Below are positions 1 through 5,747 of a DNA stretch of 5,747 nucleotides, one piece after another. The position numbers were made by a program, and so were the translations under genes. The stretch is from Bacteroidota bacterium (GTDB lineage Bacteria; Bacteroidota; Bacteroidia; Flavobacteriales; Flavobacteriaceae), in assembly GCA_015767395.1 (NCBI GenBank), contig JADWMI010000163.1:1-5747 (forward strand), in the 5' to 3' direction. The notes beneath the pieces were generated by a model. That model was not told the DNA's origin, did not search any database, and saw only the letters and a list, made by a program, of their open reading frames with translations. Positions within the stretch are counted from its first letter, which is position 1. Each line of letters opens with the position of its first letter.

Positions 1-2
1 AT

Positions 3-1628
3 ATACAGCGTACGGGAGTTTGGCTAAAAAGATATGTGTCGGATGCCATAATAAGAAACAATAAGTTTATTGATTTAGGTGGTTCAGCTACCATTATATC
101 GACTTCTAAAAGAGTTTTGTTTGAGCACAATATAATGCGTTTTTCAGGATCTGATTCAGACCCAAGAATGGCAAAAAGAGGAAGCGGTATGTGGGTGTTT
201 AATACTGATGATATGGTAGCACAGTATAATGTTTCTCAGCATGCAAGAGGAGATGGTGACTCTTCTGGAATGCATATAGATTATGGGAATTCTAATATTT
301 TGTACCAATACAATTATACCGAAGATTCCGCAGGAGGATTTTGCGAAACCCTAGGTGATAATAATAATGTTACTTGGCGGTATAATGTAAGTGTGAATGA
401 TGGAACAACAGACAGAAGTGGTAAAAACAGATTGTTATGGGTAAGTGATTATGCGGGGAATAGAAGTGTAAAAAGCAGCAATGTTTATATTTACAATAAT
501 ACCATATACCAAGGGGTAGACTATAAAAATGTGGTTGGCAATTCTAAAATTATTTTTAAAGCCGCATCCTTAAATTTTTTAAACAATATTATTTATTTAG
601 AGTCTGCCGCCCAACTAGGAGAAATAGCGTATACAGCTAATATAACGACTCCTTTTTTTGGCAAAAATATCATGTATGGAGGTGTTATAAAAACCGATTT
701 TAAGAATTTAGATGCCACAAAAATAGAACAAGACCCCTTGTTGTTAATACCAGGAACAAGGCATTTTTCTGGGTATAAATTACTAGCAAATAGTCCGGCA
801 ATTGGAGCTGCATTAAGTTTTACAGAGCCCATATTTCCTTTGGCAGGTGTAGGAGTATTTAAAGATATTACCTCTAAGGCAACAAAAGATATTTATGGTA
901 ACCCTGTAAATTTATTGTCAACAACAAATATAGGAGCCGATAATGGTACAGGCGAACCCAATATCCCTATTGTAAATATTTATGAGGCAGAATCCGGTGT
1001 AATTGTAGGAGGTACTGAAATTAATTGTTCTAATGGCTCTAATGGTAAAGCAGTTAATGTTGATAATGAGGGAGCTACCTTAACCATAAACAATATAAAT
1101 GTGCCAAGCACAGATCCCTATTTAATTAGGGTGTTTTATGCAAACCCATCAAAATCTAGTTTAAAAGTTAGGGTTAATAACGGTGAAACCGAAACGATTA
1201 TTTTGCCTTATTCAGACGCATATTGTTATCTGTCTGGTAATCCTACGAGTTTTCATTTTATAAAAACTTTAAATTCTGGTAATAATACTATTGAATTAGA
1301 ACAAGGTATTATTGATAAGATAGAAGTTGTGTCTGTAAATGACGCCACATTGAGTACTGCTTCGGAGGTGTTTTTAAATAAAACAGAGGCTTATTTAGAA
1401 AAAAATATAATAACTTCAGATGAAACAATAAATTTAATTATTAATAAAGCATTAGAATTTAAAACAACTGAGGTTTCAATTTATGAAATAAATGGAGCTT
1501 TATTATTAAAGAAGAATTTTAACACCAATAGCATTAATGTAGAGGCTTATAATTTAGGAACGGGTTTAAAAATTTTCACAGCAAAAGTTGGAGGGTATTT
1601 ATTTGTGAAGAAAATAATTATCAAATAA
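3..1628 (+). CDS. Secreted right-handed parallel beta-helix protein with CBM6-like module and T9SS sorting domain (5' end outside window)
   Basis: The frame is open from the first in-frame codon at position 3, so the gene starts upstream of the window; the GTG at 36 is not its start. Numbering from that GTG, residues 1 to about 305 are a parallel beta-helix: short repeated rungs rich in N, Y and V (NILYQYNYTED, NVTWRYNVSVND, NVYIYNNTIY, LNFLNNIIYLE), closing with the DPLLL, YKLLANSPAIGA and NIGAD strings usual at the end of polysaccharide-lyase-type helices. Residues ~315-435 start with YEAESG and look like a CBM6-type carbohydrate-binding module. Residues ~443-530 are a type A T9SS domain (EVSIYEINGALLLKKNF, then a basic VKKIIIK end). 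The protein is therefore expected outside the cell or on its surface. The sulfatase follows after 45 bases, probably in one operon. The fold suggests a lyase or glycoside hydrolase, but I see no catalytic motif that fixes a family or substrate. Confidence 0.85.
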   Translation: MQRTGVWLKRYVSDAIIRNNKFIDLGGSATIISTSKRVLFEHNIMRFSGSDSDPRMAKRGSGMWVFNTDDMVAQYNVSQHARGDGDSSGMHIDYGNSNILYQYNYTEDSAGGFCETLGDNNNVTWRYNVSVNDGTTDRSGKNRLLWVSDYAGNRSVKSSNVYIYNNTIYQGVDYKNVVGNSKIIFKAASLNFLNNIIYLESAAQLGEIAYTANITTPFFGKNIMYGGVIKTDFKNLDATKIEQDPLLLIPGTRHFSGYKLLANSPAIGAALSFTEPIFPLAGVGVFKDITSKATKDIYGNPVNLLSTTNIGADNGTGEPNIPIVNIYEAESGVIVGGTEINCSNGSNGKAVNVDNEGATLTINNINVPSTDPYLIRVFYANPSKSSLKVRVNNGETETIILPYSDAYCYLSGNPTSFHFIKTLNSGNNTIELEQGIIDKIEVVSVNDATLSTASEVFLNKTEAYLEKNIITSDETINLIINKALEFKTTEVSIYEINGALLLKKNFNTNSINVEAYNLGTGLKIFTAKVGGYLFVKKIIIK

Positions 1629-1852
1629 TTGTTTAGCATATGTTTCTTTAAATAATAATAATAATAGTGTATTATGAATAATAGAATTTGTATTAAGAAG
1701 TTCGGTTTTTTTGTCATTAGTTTTTTTGTGTTTGGTGTAAGTATTGCACAAAATCCAAATATTGTAGTTATTTTGGTAGATGATGCAGGTAATAAAGATT
1801 GGGGCTTTCAGGGGTCTTCGATTTCTATAACCCCAAATATAGACCAGTTGGC
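1431..1852 (+). repeat. Parent copy of a direct repeat spanning the beta-helix/sulfatase junction
   Basis: This stretch covers the T9SS tail of the beta-helix gene, the 45-base spacer and the first ~60 codons of the sulfatase. It recurs in shortened form at 3817-4172. Counted by eye, 1431-1520 matches at about 70 of 90 bases, 1571-1650 at 75 of 80, and 1746-1852 at 102 of 107. Bases 1515-1570 (56 bases) are absent from the second copy. The spacer carries five AAT units here and three there. Confidence 0.9.
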
Positions 1853-3743
1853 TTCTGAAGGAACTGTTTTTACACAAGGGTACGTTACAAATTCGGTTTG
1901 CTCACCTTCGAGAGCAGGTATGCTATCAGGTCAATATCAAAATAAGTTTGGTTTTGAGTATAATATTGTAGCTTATTCGGAAGCACCATTTCATACATCG
2001 AATGATGTGGGTATGGATGTAGGAATAAAAACAATGGGCAATTACTTGCAAGATTTAGGGTATAAAACAGGTCTTTTTGGTAAATGGCATTTAGGAGAAA
2101 AAACCCACCACAGACCCAACGAAAGAGGATTTGATCATTTTTATGGTTTGTTAAAAGGCTCCCGACAATATAACAAAAGGGAAACTTCATTCAATAAAAA
2201 GTTGTTAAGAAATGGAGTAGATGTTGAGCCGAGTGATGATAATTTTTACTTAACAGATTTGCTTACAGATGAAGCGCTTTGGTATATTAATACAGAGGTA
2301 GATGCTGGAAATCCATTTTTAGCATTCATGTCTTATACGGCACCCCATGGTCCCTTTCAAGCTAAGCCAGAAGATAAAGCACTTTTTGATAATGTAGCCG
2401 GATTAACTTCAAATCAAAAGAATTACTATGGAATGATTAAAAATGTAGATGATAATGTGAAGAGAATAGTAGATTTATTAAAACAAAAAAACCAATATGA
2501 AAACACTTTGTTTATCTTTTTAAGTGATAATGGAGGGGTTAAGTTAATAGCAGATAACGGTGTTTTACGAGGAAATAAGAGTTCGCAATACGAAGGTGGG
2601 TTGCGCGTGCCATTTTTTATGACTTGGAAGAATAATGTTCCAACAAACAATACTTATAACAAGCAAGTAATTTCTTTAGACTTAACAACAACCTTTATAA
2701 AAGCCGCTGGAGGTGATTTAAACGATGTAAAGTATGAAGATTTAGACGGTAAAGATTTGGTAACTGTAGCCAACAATACTACTAATACATTGCATGATAA
2801 TCTATTTTGGAGAAAGTTAGATATTTGGGCTATCGTATCTGATGGAACAAATAAGATTATTTTTAATGATAATCATAATTTCTCTCCGGCAATGGTAGAT
2901 ACTGTATCTTATAATTTAAGTACTGATATTTCTGAAACTACAAATGTTTATGAATCCAATAAAGAAAGTTTAAAGCCTTTGGTAGAAGCCTATAATACTT
3001 GGAATGCTACATTAGATGTACCTAATTGGTATGGTGATGGTATAAGTGATAACGTTTGTGGTTCTGGTGTAGTTGCGCAAGACTGCCAAATATTAATAGA
3101 TAGATATAATGCTTTTTATGGAATAGATCCAGATCCTTCAGACGAAATTAAGATTGAAGCCGAATCTGGTACTCTTTCTGGTGAGGCAACGGATGTTGGA
3201 AATTGTTCTGGTAATGCTTCAGGCAGCATCATTAACTTAAAGACGGGATCTGCTACTTATACAGTAAATGTTGAGAGTTCTGGAAATTATCTTTTTAAGG
3301 TAAGTTCGGTTACTAATGCGGATAAAAATTTAACCGTCAATGTAAATGGGGCTATTTATGAAATAGATATGGTGTTAAATAGTAATAATAAATGGTGTTA
3401 TGAAGGTGGATTAAGTGCATTGACATCTGGAGTAAATATACCTCTAGATTCTGGAGATAATACCATTGTGTTAACGTCTACAGATACTGCGGTTTCAGTT
3501 GATTATTTTACAGTTGCATATAATTCGGCTCTATCTATAGAGAATTTAGAAAAACCAAATTTCAATATTATTGTTGATCGTAATAATTCTTTTAAAATTA
3601 TTAATGCCGGTACTGCTAAAATTTTAAACATTTATAATATGCTTGGGCAACAATTTAAAAATAAATATTTGACTCAAGGCTTGTATTTAATTAGAATTGA
3701 AAAAGATCAAAAAATGTACGTGAAGAAAGTGTTTTTAAAGTAA
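1674..3743 (+). CDS. Secreted S1-family (arylsulfatase-type) sulfatase with CBM6-like module and T9SS sorting domain
   Basis: A complete 689-residue protein that should hydrolyse sulfate esters, most likely on a polysaccharide. Residues 1-26 are a signal peptide (basic MNNRICIKK, a hydrophobic stretch, then IAQ), which supports the ATG at 1674. The sulfatase domain spans ~27-450. C76 in CSPSR is the residue converted to formylglycine by the cell's maturation enzyme. Likely metal and sulfate ligands are D36/D37 (LVDDAG), K137 and H139 (GKWHLG), H225 (APHGPF), D285/N286 (SDNGG) and K302 with YEGGLRVP behind it. A linker with C462 and C471 leads to a CBM6-like module (~494-617, IEAESG start). 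Residues ~620-689 are a type A T9SS domain (ILNIYNMLGQQ, GLYLIRI, VKKVFLK). All expected catalytic motifs are present. The S1 subfamily and the sulfate position attacked cannot be read from the sequence. No Shine-Dalgarno is seen; the leader is an AAT run. Confidence 0.95.
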   Translation: MNNRICIKKFGFFVISFFVFGVSIAQNPNIVVILVDDAGNKDWGFQGSSISITPNIDQLASEGTVFTQGYVTNSVCSPSRAGMLSGQYQNKFGFEYNIVAYSEAPFHTSNDVGMDVGIKTMGNYLQDLGYKTGLFGKWHLGEKTHHRPNERGFDHFYGLLKGSRQYNKRETSFNKKLLRNGVDVEPSDDNFYLTDLLTDEALWYINTEVDAGNPFLAFMSYTAPHGPFQAKPEDKALFDNVAGLTSNQKNYYGMIKNVDDNVKRIVDLLKQKNQYENTLFIFLSDNGGVKLIADNGVLRGNKSSQYEGGLRVPFFMTWKNNVPTNNTYNKQVISLDLTTTFIKAAGGDLNDVKYEDLDGKDLVTVANNTTNTLHDNLFWRKLDIWAIVSDGTNKIIFNDNHNFSPAMVDTVSYNLSTDISETTNVYESNKESLKPLVEAYNTWNATLDVPNWYGDGISDNVCGSGVVAQDCQILIDRYNAFYGIDPDPSDEIKIEAESGTLSGEATDVGNCSGNASGSIINLKTGSATYTVNVESSGNYLFKVSSVTNADKNLTVNVNGAIYEIDMVLNSNNKWCYEGGLSALTSGVNIPLDSGDNTIVLTSTDTAVSVDYFTVAYNSALSIENLEKPNFNIIVDRNNSFKIINAGTAKILNIYNMLGQQFKNKYLTQGLYLIRIEKDQKMYVKKVFLK

Positions 3744-3816
3744 AAACTGGTCTTTTAATAGCGAGATTTAAGCGGCTACATTTCTGTTTCAAATTCGTTA
3801 ATAGTTTTGTGTCCTA

Positions 3817-3958
3817 AAGTTGATTATTAATAAAGAATTAGAATCTAAAATTGCTGAAGTTTCAATATGTAATATAAATGGTGCATTAATTATAAAAGAA
3901 AATTTTCACAGCAGAAGTTGGAGGGTTTCTATTTGTAAAAAAAATAATTATCAAATAA
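3817..3958 (+). pseudogene. Fragment of a T9SS type A C-terminal domain (remnant of a beta-helix gene paralogue)
   Basis: In frame from 3817 the sequence reads KLIINKELESKIAEVSIC, then NINGALIIKENF, matching LIINKALEFKTTEVSIYEI and NGALLLKKNF of the upstream beta-helix protein. The 56-base gap at 3901 shifts the frame, so the conserved basic end (VKKIIIK equivalent, stop equivalent at 3956-3958) is out of frame. There is no start codon, helix or binding module left. The many conservative replacements (LL to II, A to E) suggest that the piece comes from a diverged functional paralogue and did not only accumulate mutations in place. Confidence 0.8.
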
Positions 3959-4172
3959 TTGTTTAGCATATGTTTCTTTAAATAATAATAGTTGTATTAT
4001 GAATAATAGAAATTGTATTGAGAAGTTCGGTTTATTTGTCATTTTTTTTATTTTCTGTAAGTTTTGCACAAAACCCAAATATTGTGGTTATTTTGGTAGA
4101 TGATGCAGGTAATAAAGATTGGGGCTTTCAAGGGTCTTCGATTTCTATTATCCCAAATATAGACCAGTTGGC
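3817..4172 (+). repeat. Second, shortened and mosaic copy of the beta-helix/sulfatase junction
   Basis: This is a direct repeat of 1431-1852. It contains a piece of T9SS tail, the intergenic spacer (nearly identical) and the 5' end of a sulfatase gene. Compared with the first copy it lacks 56 bases at an AATTTT microhomology (1515/1571 in copy one, 3901 in copy two), two AAT units in the spacer, and 5 bases in the signal-peptide region. Homology stops sharply at about 4172, where the sulfatase frame runs into unrelated sequence. It starts at about 3817, 73 bases after the intact sulfatase stop; I see no homology or gene in those 73 bases. Confidence 0.9.
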
Positions 4173-4200
4173 CCATAGCTCCATGTATTATCTCTATTAG
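3999..4200 (+). pseudogene. 5' fragment of a second sulfatase gene, frameshifted and truncated
   Basis: The ATG at 3999 corresponds to the intact sulfatase start at 1674 and reads MNNRNCIEKFGLFVI, close to MNNRICIKKFGFFVI. Five bases are missing in the signal-peptide part compared with the intact gene, so the frame breaks. The correct frame resumes in SFAQNPNIVVILVDDAGNKD and runs as far as SIIPNIDQLA. Homology ends near 4172, before the formylglycine motif would be reached, and the frame stops at 4198-4200 in unrelated sequence. A TTG at 4018 would give a 60-residue product that keeps a hydrophobic start and the DDAG strand, but it has no catalytic cysteine and cannot be a sulfatase. I regard it as a dead remnant. 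Confidence 0.85.
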
Positions 4201-4342
4201 ACTTCTTAAAAAAATCCTTAATTACAGAATTCTCTTTTATGAATCTTTTTTGACTTGTTTAATCAAATTTACTAGACCCATAATTGTACATTTCAACTCC
4301 AATAAGATCCTATACGTTGATTAACACCTCTAAAATAGACAT
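4173..4342 (-). pseudogene. Decayed open frame of unknown function on the minus strand
   Basis: On the minus strand an ATG at 4342-4340 is preceded by AGGAGGTGGA, a good Shine-Dalgarno-like match that is unusual for this group. The frame reads MSILEVLINV, stop, DLIGVEMYNYGSSKFD, stop, then TSQKRFIKENSVIKDFFKK and SNRDNTWSYG, where it meets the broken sulfatase copy. The two stops are TAG and TAA, each one C-to-T change away from a glutamine codon (CAG, CAA). Residue composition between the stops looks like real protein. I do not recognise the family. It could be a chance frame; it is reported because it fills a stretch otherwise without explanation. Confidence 0.35.
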
Positions 4343-4421
4343 TCCACCTCCTAATTACAACAAAACCTAAGGCTACATTCGATGTCATATAATATTTTAT
4401 AAATTTAAAAACTAAAATAGC

Positions 4422-4455
4422 ATGAATAAACACATTCTATTACTTTCAATTTTTC
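4422..4455 (+). pseudogene. Possible 5' end (signal peptide start) of a lost secreted protein
   Basis: An ATG at 4422 after an A-rich leader begins MNKHILLLSIF, a basic residue followed by a hydrophobic run as in Bacteroidota signal peptides. After about 11 codons the sequence becomes the antisense of the IS3-type orfA remnant, and the frame then ends at 4518-4520. This would fit a secreted-protein gene interrupted here, with the T9SS tail at 4690-4785 as a candidate for its other end. Eleven codons are too few to be sure. Confidence 0.4.
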
Positions 4456-4637
4456 TGGTTCCCTTTTCCAGGAAAACTTCCTTCTCCAAATTTTTCTTGT
4501 TCTTTACGCCATTGATATAGCAGGGTAACTCTAATTCCTAGTTCTCTAGCCAATTCTTAAATGTTTGACCTCTCCTGACTCAATTCAACAGCTTTTCGTT
4601 TAAAAACTGCATCATAAATTTTTCTTGATTGTTTCAT
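4446..4637 (-). mobile_element. IS3-family transposase OrfA remnant (helix-turn-helix protein, nonsense mutation and truncation)
   Basis: The minus-strand frame starts at the ATG at 4637-4635 and reads MKQSRKIYDAVFKRKAVELS, QERSNI, stop, ELARELGIRVTLLYQWRKEQ, EKFGEGSFPGKGNQK. This is the N-terminal DNA-binding part of IS3-family OrfA: the FKRKAVEL helix, the ELARELGI helix and the LYQWRKE recognition helix. The internal TAA (4559-4557) sits where the family usually has serine (TCA). The frame loses similarity after GNQK and ends in TGA at 4448-4446, so the coiled-coil end of OrfA and all of OrfB (the DDE catalytic protein) are missing. I found no convincing terminal inverted repeats or target duplication. 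The element cannot move by itself. Confidence 0.85.
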
Positions 4638-4689
4638 AAATTAAAAATTTATTCTTAACTCTAACTGTAAGCTAAATTAGCACATCTAG

Positions 4690-4785
4690 ATCTTAATTGA
4701 TTTATCACAATATAGTACGGGAATGTATTTACTTCAAGTAAAAACAACCAATCGAAATGAATTTATTAGGGTGCTAAAAGAATAG
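4690..4785 (+). pseudogene. 3' end of a lost T9SS cargo gene (type A sorting-domain tail)
   Basis: The frame between the stop at 4687-4689 and the TAG at 4783-4785 reads ILIDLSQYSTGMYLLQVKTT, then NRNEFIRVLKE. This is the final part of a type A T9SS sorting domain: the hydrophobic-D-LS turn, GMYLLQV (compare GLYLIRI in the intact sulfatase), and a last beta-strand with basic residues. The rest of the gene is absent; the IS3-type remnant lies directly upstream. The stop codon lies inside a hairpin. It is not the end of the sulfatase copy at 3999 in any readable way, although it could once have been. Confidence 0.7.
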
Positions 4786-4792
4786 CACCCTA
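4767..4792. terminator. Perfect 10-base-pair hairpin overlapping the stop of the T9SS tail remnant
   Basis: TAGGGTGCTA (4767-4776) and TAGCACCCTA (4783-4792) pair perfectly around a 6-base loop. There is no clean T-run on either side (TTAATTTA follows on the plus strand), so termination alone is weakly supported. It is the second hairpin met by transcripts from the GH18 gene. Confidence 0.5.
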
Positions 4793-4802
4793 TTAATTTA
4801 AA

Positions 4803-4854
4803 AACACTATTTCACTTTAAAGAAATACATTAAAAATGAAATAGTGTTGTTTTT
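4803..4854. terminator. Probable bidirectional rho-independent terminator
   Basis: AACACTATTTCA (4803-4814) pairs perfectly with TGAAATAGTGTT (4837-4848), a 12-base-pair stem with a 22-base loop that can pair further. On the plus strand it is followed by GTTTTTC, and on the minus strand the stem runs into a TTTTTAAATT stretch. It begins 32 bases after the GH18 stop on the minus strand and 17 bases after the T9SS-tail stop on the plus strand, the right place for a shared terminator between converging genes. Confidence 0.7.
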
Positions 4855-4880
4855 CAATACTATTAGAAATTACTGAATCT

Positions 4881-5747
4881 CTAATCTGTAATACTTCTTA
4901 AATATTTAATTCTAGAATCGGGATCAGTCGATGGAATATCATGGTTTAAGGCCCATACCATCATGCCTCCTAATTCATTTGTTCTTACAATATTCACTTT
5001 TTCTTGCAAGCTAGTTTCGCCATTGTTAAATTCTAACACTACAGTTTCTCCTGCGTTGTCTGGATGTGGAATAGTAAAAGAATCGGCCGTATTATCGATG
5101 GTTATCATATCTGCCAATTCTCTATAATCGTAACTTAATGTATTTCCGGCTAAATCTTTGCCCTTAGCATAAAATCCTAATCCACAGAATATCTTTTCTT
5201 TTGGAACACCGTAAATAGTATGTAATTGATTTAAGTTAGTATTGCACCAAGAAGGGGTGTTTAAATACCCCATTACATTAACCTGATCTAAAAGGTGGTG
5301 GTTATTTTTTAACCAATCTAATACTGGTTGTCTACTAATCCCAAAAGCACCACTCACATGAAAACCTTTAGGCTGTAATTTATTTCTTAAGGCGGTTACA
5401 ATAGCAGTTAAATATGCAGCATCATCTTCAGTTATTACATGTTCATAATCGATGTCGACCCCATCAATCTCCCAAAGTTCACAAAAAGCTAAGACATTAT
5501 CTGCAAAAATTTCGTGTTTTTCGTTTCTTACCAAGCTATTGAAATTTTTATCTTTTTGTCCCATACCATTTATACCAAGCGTAACTTTAACATTGTTGGC
5601 TTTTGCATCGTTGGTGATAGTTCTTATCATTGTTGTGGTAAGACCCGGCTCCGTTTTTCCTCTTATATAAACCGTTTCTTCAGCAGTACTACTTTCGTGT
5701 GTTAATAATCCACCAGTTTTTGCATTAGGAGGGATTGCAAAAATTAT
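4881..5747 (-). CDS. Glycoside hydrolase family 18 protein (chitinase or endo-N-acetylglucosaminidase type), 5' end outside window
   Basis: The frame is open from the window edge (5747) to a TAG at 4883-4881, giving 288 residues; the methionine at 5630 is internal, since IIFAIPPNAKTGG and VYIRGKTEPGLTTT precede it in frame. In visible numbering, VKVTLGINGMGQ (~54-65) is the third barrel strand, and DGVDIDYE (95-102) is the GH18 DxxDxDxE signature with E102 as acid/base catalyst. VMGYLNTPSW is the sixth strand, KIFCGLGFYAKG the seventh, and GGMMVWALNHD the eighth with its substrate-stacking tryptophan. The family cleaves beta-1,4 bonds next to GlcNAc by substrate-assisted catalysis, in chitin or in N-glycan cores. 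The protein ends right after the barrel without a T9SS tail, so periplasmic or lipoprotein location is likely, but the signal sequence is not visible. It is transcribed towards the other genes and ends in a hairpin terminator. Confidence 0.9.
   Translation of the reverse strand: MIFAIPPNAKTGGLLTHESSTAEETVYIRGKTEPGLTTTMIRTITNDAKANNVKVTLGINGMGQKDKNFNSLVRNEKHEIFADNVLAFCELWEIDGVDIDYEHVITEDDAAYLTAIVTALRNKLQPKGFHVSGAFGISRQPVLDWLKNNHHLLDQVNVMGYLNTPSWCNTNLNQLHTIYGVPKEKIFCGLGFYAKGKDLAGNTLSYDYRELADMITIDNTADSFTIPHPDNAGETVVLEFNNGETSLQEKVNIVRTNELGGMMVWALNHDIPSTDPDSRIKYLRSITD

Noticed and set aside
36..38. GTG as a start codon for the beta-helix gene
   Set aside because: The frame is open to the window edge and the residues before it fit the helix; no signal peptide follows, although the protein carries a T9SS tail and must have one.
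593..2650. Open frames of 74-101 codons on the minus strand opposite the beta-helix and sulfatase genes (593-832, 1599-1877, 1885-2190, 2426-2650)
   Set aside because: They lie antisense to well-supported genes, have no recognisable domains, and are cysteine- and phenylalanine-rich in the way usual for shadow frames of AT-rich genes.
3781..3820. Bacteroidota-type promoter (TAGTTTTG at 3802-3809 fits TAnnTTTG)
   Set aside because: No TTTG element is seen at the expected distance upstream, and no intact gene follows.
5628..5630. ATG as the start of the GH18 gene
   Set aside because: The frame continues upstream to the window edge with sequence that fits the early strands of a GH18 barrel, and no signal peptide follows this ATG.
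5452..5705. Two plus-strand open frames of 63-72 codons opposite the GH18 gene
   Set aside because: They overlap each other and the GH18 signature region in antisense, and their hydrophobic make-up is explained by the complementary strand.
1..5747. CRISPR array, tRNA or rRNA gene, riboswitch, defence or toxin-antitoxin system
   Set aside because: No regularly spaced repeats, no cloverleaf-like sequence and no matching protein motifs were seen.

Overview
The window looks like low-GC DNA from a marine-type Bacteroidota, most likely a flavobacterium. The support is AT-rich codon use, start codons with A-rich leaders instead of Shine-Dalgarno sequences, and repeated type IX secretion (T9SS) type A C-terminal sorting domains. 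The gene content (beta-helix glycan-active protein, sulfatase, GH18 hydrolase) fits the edge of a locus that degrades a sulfated or amino-sugar polysaccharide. No susC/susD pair or regulator lies inside the window, so the substrate cannot be named.

Layout. Positions 3-1628 (+) hold the 3' part of a secreted right-handed beta-helix protein with a CBM6-like module and a T9SS tail. After 45 bases comes a complete S1-type sulfatase (1674-3743, +), also with a CBM6-like module and a T9SS tail. The two probably form an operon and are exported together; the sulfatase would remove sulfate while the beta-helix protein binds or cuts the chain. At the far end, 4881-5747 (-) is a GH18 hydrolase with an intact DxxDxDxE motif, cut by the window edge and converging on the other genes.

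Between 3744 and 4800 no gene is intact, but the stretch is not empty. It is a graveyard of at least six fragments. (i) 3817-4172 is a shortened second copy of the beta-helix/sulfatase junction: a T9SS tail piece, the spacer, and the first ~58 codons of a second sulfatase. (ii) 4173-4342 (-) is a decayed frame of unknown function. (iii) At 4422 (+) there is a possible signal-peptide start. (iv) 4446-4637 (-) is a broken IS3-family orfA. (v) 4690-4785 (+) is the last ~31 codons of another T9SS cargo protein, ending in a hairpin. Two strong hairpins at 4767-4854 separate this strand from the convergent GH18 gene.

The most interesting signal is the mosaic second copy. Its left part is about 78% identical to the first copy and its right part about 94-95%, with the change exactly at a 6-base microhomology where 56 bases are missing. 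This suggests recombination between T9SS tail sequences, not simple decay of a tandem duplication. I see no CRISPR array, RNA gene, defence system or other clearly new system. Identities were counted by eye.
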